From Chromobacterium sp. IIBBL 290-4 (lineage in GTDB: Bacteria > Pseudomonadota > Gammaproteobacteria > Burkholderiales > Chromobacteriaceae): a stretch of 64,000 nucleotides of DNA. Under the pieces are notes generated by a model. That model was not told the origin of the DNA. It saw nothing but the letters and a program-made list of their open reading frames with translations, and ran no database searches. The position numbers and the translations under genes were made by a program. Positions 62,885 through 64,000 of the stretch are shown here, piece after piece; the first letter of the stretch is position 1; every line of letters starts with the position of its first letter. Location: the NCBI RefSeq assembly GCF_024207115.1, contig NZ_CP100128.1, positions 372,001 to 436,000 of the forward strand, in the 5' to 3' direction.

Positions 62885-64000
62885 TCAGACCTGAACCTTG
62901 CGCGCCAGCCGCAAACCGTTGGCGATCACGATCAAGCTGCTGCCGACATCGGCGAACACCGCCATCCACAAACTGGCCACGCCCATCAGCGCCAATACGA
63001 AGAACACCAGCTTGATCAGCAGCGCCACCGCGATATTGGTCTTCAGCACGCGCGCCGTGCGGCGGGCATGGGCGATCAAATCCGCCAGCCGGGACAATTT
63101 ATCGTCCATCAAGGCTGCGCCGGCGGTTTCCAGCGCGCTGTCCGAGCCGGCCGCGCCCATTGCGATGCCGAGGTCGGCCTGCGCCAAGGCCGGCGCGTCG
63201 TTGATGCCGTCGCCCACCATGGCCACCTTGCCGTTTTGCTGCAGCTGCTCGATATGGCGCAGCTTGTCCTGCGGCAGCAAGCCGCCGTGCGCCGTGCCGA
63301 CGCCGGTCAGCCGCGACACCGCCGTCACTACCTGCTGGCTGTCGCCGCTGAGCATCACCGAACGCACGCCCAGCTTGTTTAGCCGGGTGATAGTCTGGGC
63401 GGCGTCCGGCCGCACCTTGTCCGCCACCGCCAGCACGGCCAGGGCCTGCTTGCCGTCCAGCAATACCAGCGCGCCCTCGCCCGCCACGTCCAGCGCCTGC
63501 AAAGTCTGCTCCAGCAGCGGCGTCAAGGCGCCTTGCTCATCGGCCAGCCGGCGGCTGCCCAGTTGCAGATGGCGGCCCGCCACCCGGCCGCTGACGCCGC
63601 GGCCGATCAATTCCTTCACCTGTTCGGCGGCCGGCGGCGCTATGCCGCGTTGCGCCGCCTCGTCCAGCACCGCCTTGGCCAGCGGGTGGGTGGAATGGCT
63701 GTCCAGCGCCGCGGCCCAGGCCAGAGCGGTGTTCTCATCTTCTGTAGACAAAGACATCACGCGCGTCACCCGCGGCTCGCCCAGCGTCAGCGTGCCGGTC
63801 TTGTCAAAGCACACCGTATCGATGCGCGCGGCCATCTCCAGCGGCGCGCCGCCCTTCACCAGCAAGCCGTGGCGGGCGGCCGAGGCCAAGGCGCTGACCA
63901 CCGTCACCGGCGTGGCGATCACCAAGGCGCAGGGGCAGGCGATCACCAGCATCACCAGCGCGCTATAGATGGCCTGATGCCAGGGCTGCAGGCCGGTCAG
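62885..64000 (-). CDS. Zn/Cd/Pb-transporting P-type ATPase, C-terminal part
   Basis: Partial at the right edge; about 371 C-terminal residues are present. The metal-binding CPC in VIACPCALVIATPVTVVSAL, the phosphorylation site DKTGTLT, the nucleotide-binding HP motif in SHSTHPLAKAV, and GDGINDAPALAQADLGIAMG identify a P1B-type ATPase. The last helices (WMAVFADVGSSLIVIANGLRL) have the Asp typical of ZntA/CadA enzymes, so it exports zinc, cadmium or lead rather than copper. It is not the CcoI missing from the cco operon. Confidence 0.92.
   Translation of the reverse strand: MTGLQPWHQAIYSALVMLVIACPCALVIATPVTVVSALASAARHGLLVKGGAPLEMAARIDTVCFDKTGTLTLGEPRVTRVMSLSTEDENTALAWAAALDSHSTHPLAKAVLDEAAQRGIAPPAAEQVKELIGRGVSGRVAGRHLQLGSRRLADEQGALTPLLEQTLQALDVAGEGALVLLDGKQALAVLAVADKVRPDAAQTITRLNKLGVRSVMLSGDSQQVVTAVSRLTGVGTAHGGLLPQDKLRHIEQLQQNGKVAMVGDGINDAPALAQADLGIAMGAAGSDSALETAGAALMDDKLSRLADLIAHARRTARVLKTNIAVALLIKLVFFVLALMGVASLWMAVFADVGSSLIVIANGLRLARKVQV

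Noticed and set aside
62885..64000. CcoI copper ATPase completing the cco set
   Set aside because: The helix-8 Asp region and the CPC context match ZntA/CadA, not copper exporters, and it is 15 kb away from cco.

Overview
The window is GC-rich chromosomal DNA from a betaproteobacterium of the order Neisseriales, most likely Chromobacterium or a close relative in the Chromobacteriaceae. This is inferred from gene content and protein character (ccoNOQP-GH, tandem ispD/ispF beside dnaQ/rnhA, an Aer-type chemoreceptor, many soil/water transporters), not from a marker gene. No prophage, integrase, insertion sequence, rRNA operon or CRISPR array was recognised. Coding density is high, and most of the DNA is core metabolism with accessory islets.

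Layout. 1-4.1 kb: a minus-strand housekeeping run (methyltransferase, rnhA, dnaQ, ispD, ispF, rpiA, start of phoU). 4.1-11.7 kb: gloB, mltD, FUSC/dtd, yaaA, an acetyltransferase and an Aer-like receptor. 11.8-15.7 kb: initiator tRNA-fMet, a likely free-standing structured small RNA, a VC0807-type membrane protein, a 61-residue protein, an FNR box and metG. 15.8-21.9 kb: mdfA, apbC-murI, a secreted barnase-like RNase with overlapping barstar, gltP and tRNA-Ser(CGA). 22-28.3 kb: EAL/HDOD signalling protein, aroC, and a translationally coupled eat-eutB-eutC ethanolamine operon behind a sigma-54-type promoter. 28.3-36.4 kb is the most accessory part: a compound inverted-repeat element, a prolyl-hydroxylase-like dioxygenase, an acetyltransferase, a 42-residue lipoprotein, a protein with three tandem RidA domains, an AT-rich gap, a hydrolase, and an MFS exporter divergent from an SgrR-type regulator. 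36.5-41.8 kb: a small heat-shock protein behind a sigma-32-like promoter, a palindromic repeat, pepN and an M61 peptidase. 41.8-47.6 kb: ccoNOQP-ccoGH (cbb3 oxidase) with a perfect FNR site upstream. 47.6-50.6 kb: a second MFS/SgrR divergent pair. 50.6-56.4 kb: YbaK-type deacylase, rlmM, tryptophanase and a POT peptide transporter. 56.4-60.2 kb: ArnT-type transferase, GtrB-like and GtrA-like proteins and a ChbG-type deacetylase, suggesting surface glycan modification. 60.2-64 kb: a pseudouridine synthase, a type IV pilin, a thioesterase, a SprA-like metalloprotease and the C-terminal part of a Zn/Cd P-type ATPase.

How the genes fit together. The genome is wired for low-oxygen life: cbb3 oxidase genes lie under an exactly spaced class II FNR promoter, and a second perfect FNR box sits where only a short RNA seems possible. 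Nitrogen and amino-acid scavenging is prominent (ethanolamine, tryptophan, peptides, glutamate). Two paralogous SgrR/MFS pairs share a dyad of the form AAAGnGGAR-n-YTCCnCTTT in their intergenic regions, pointing to a duplicated efflux-control module. The best candidates for undescribed biology are this module, the triple-RidA protein, the small RNA at about 12.1-12.3 kb, and the compound inverted repeat at 28.4-28.6 kb.
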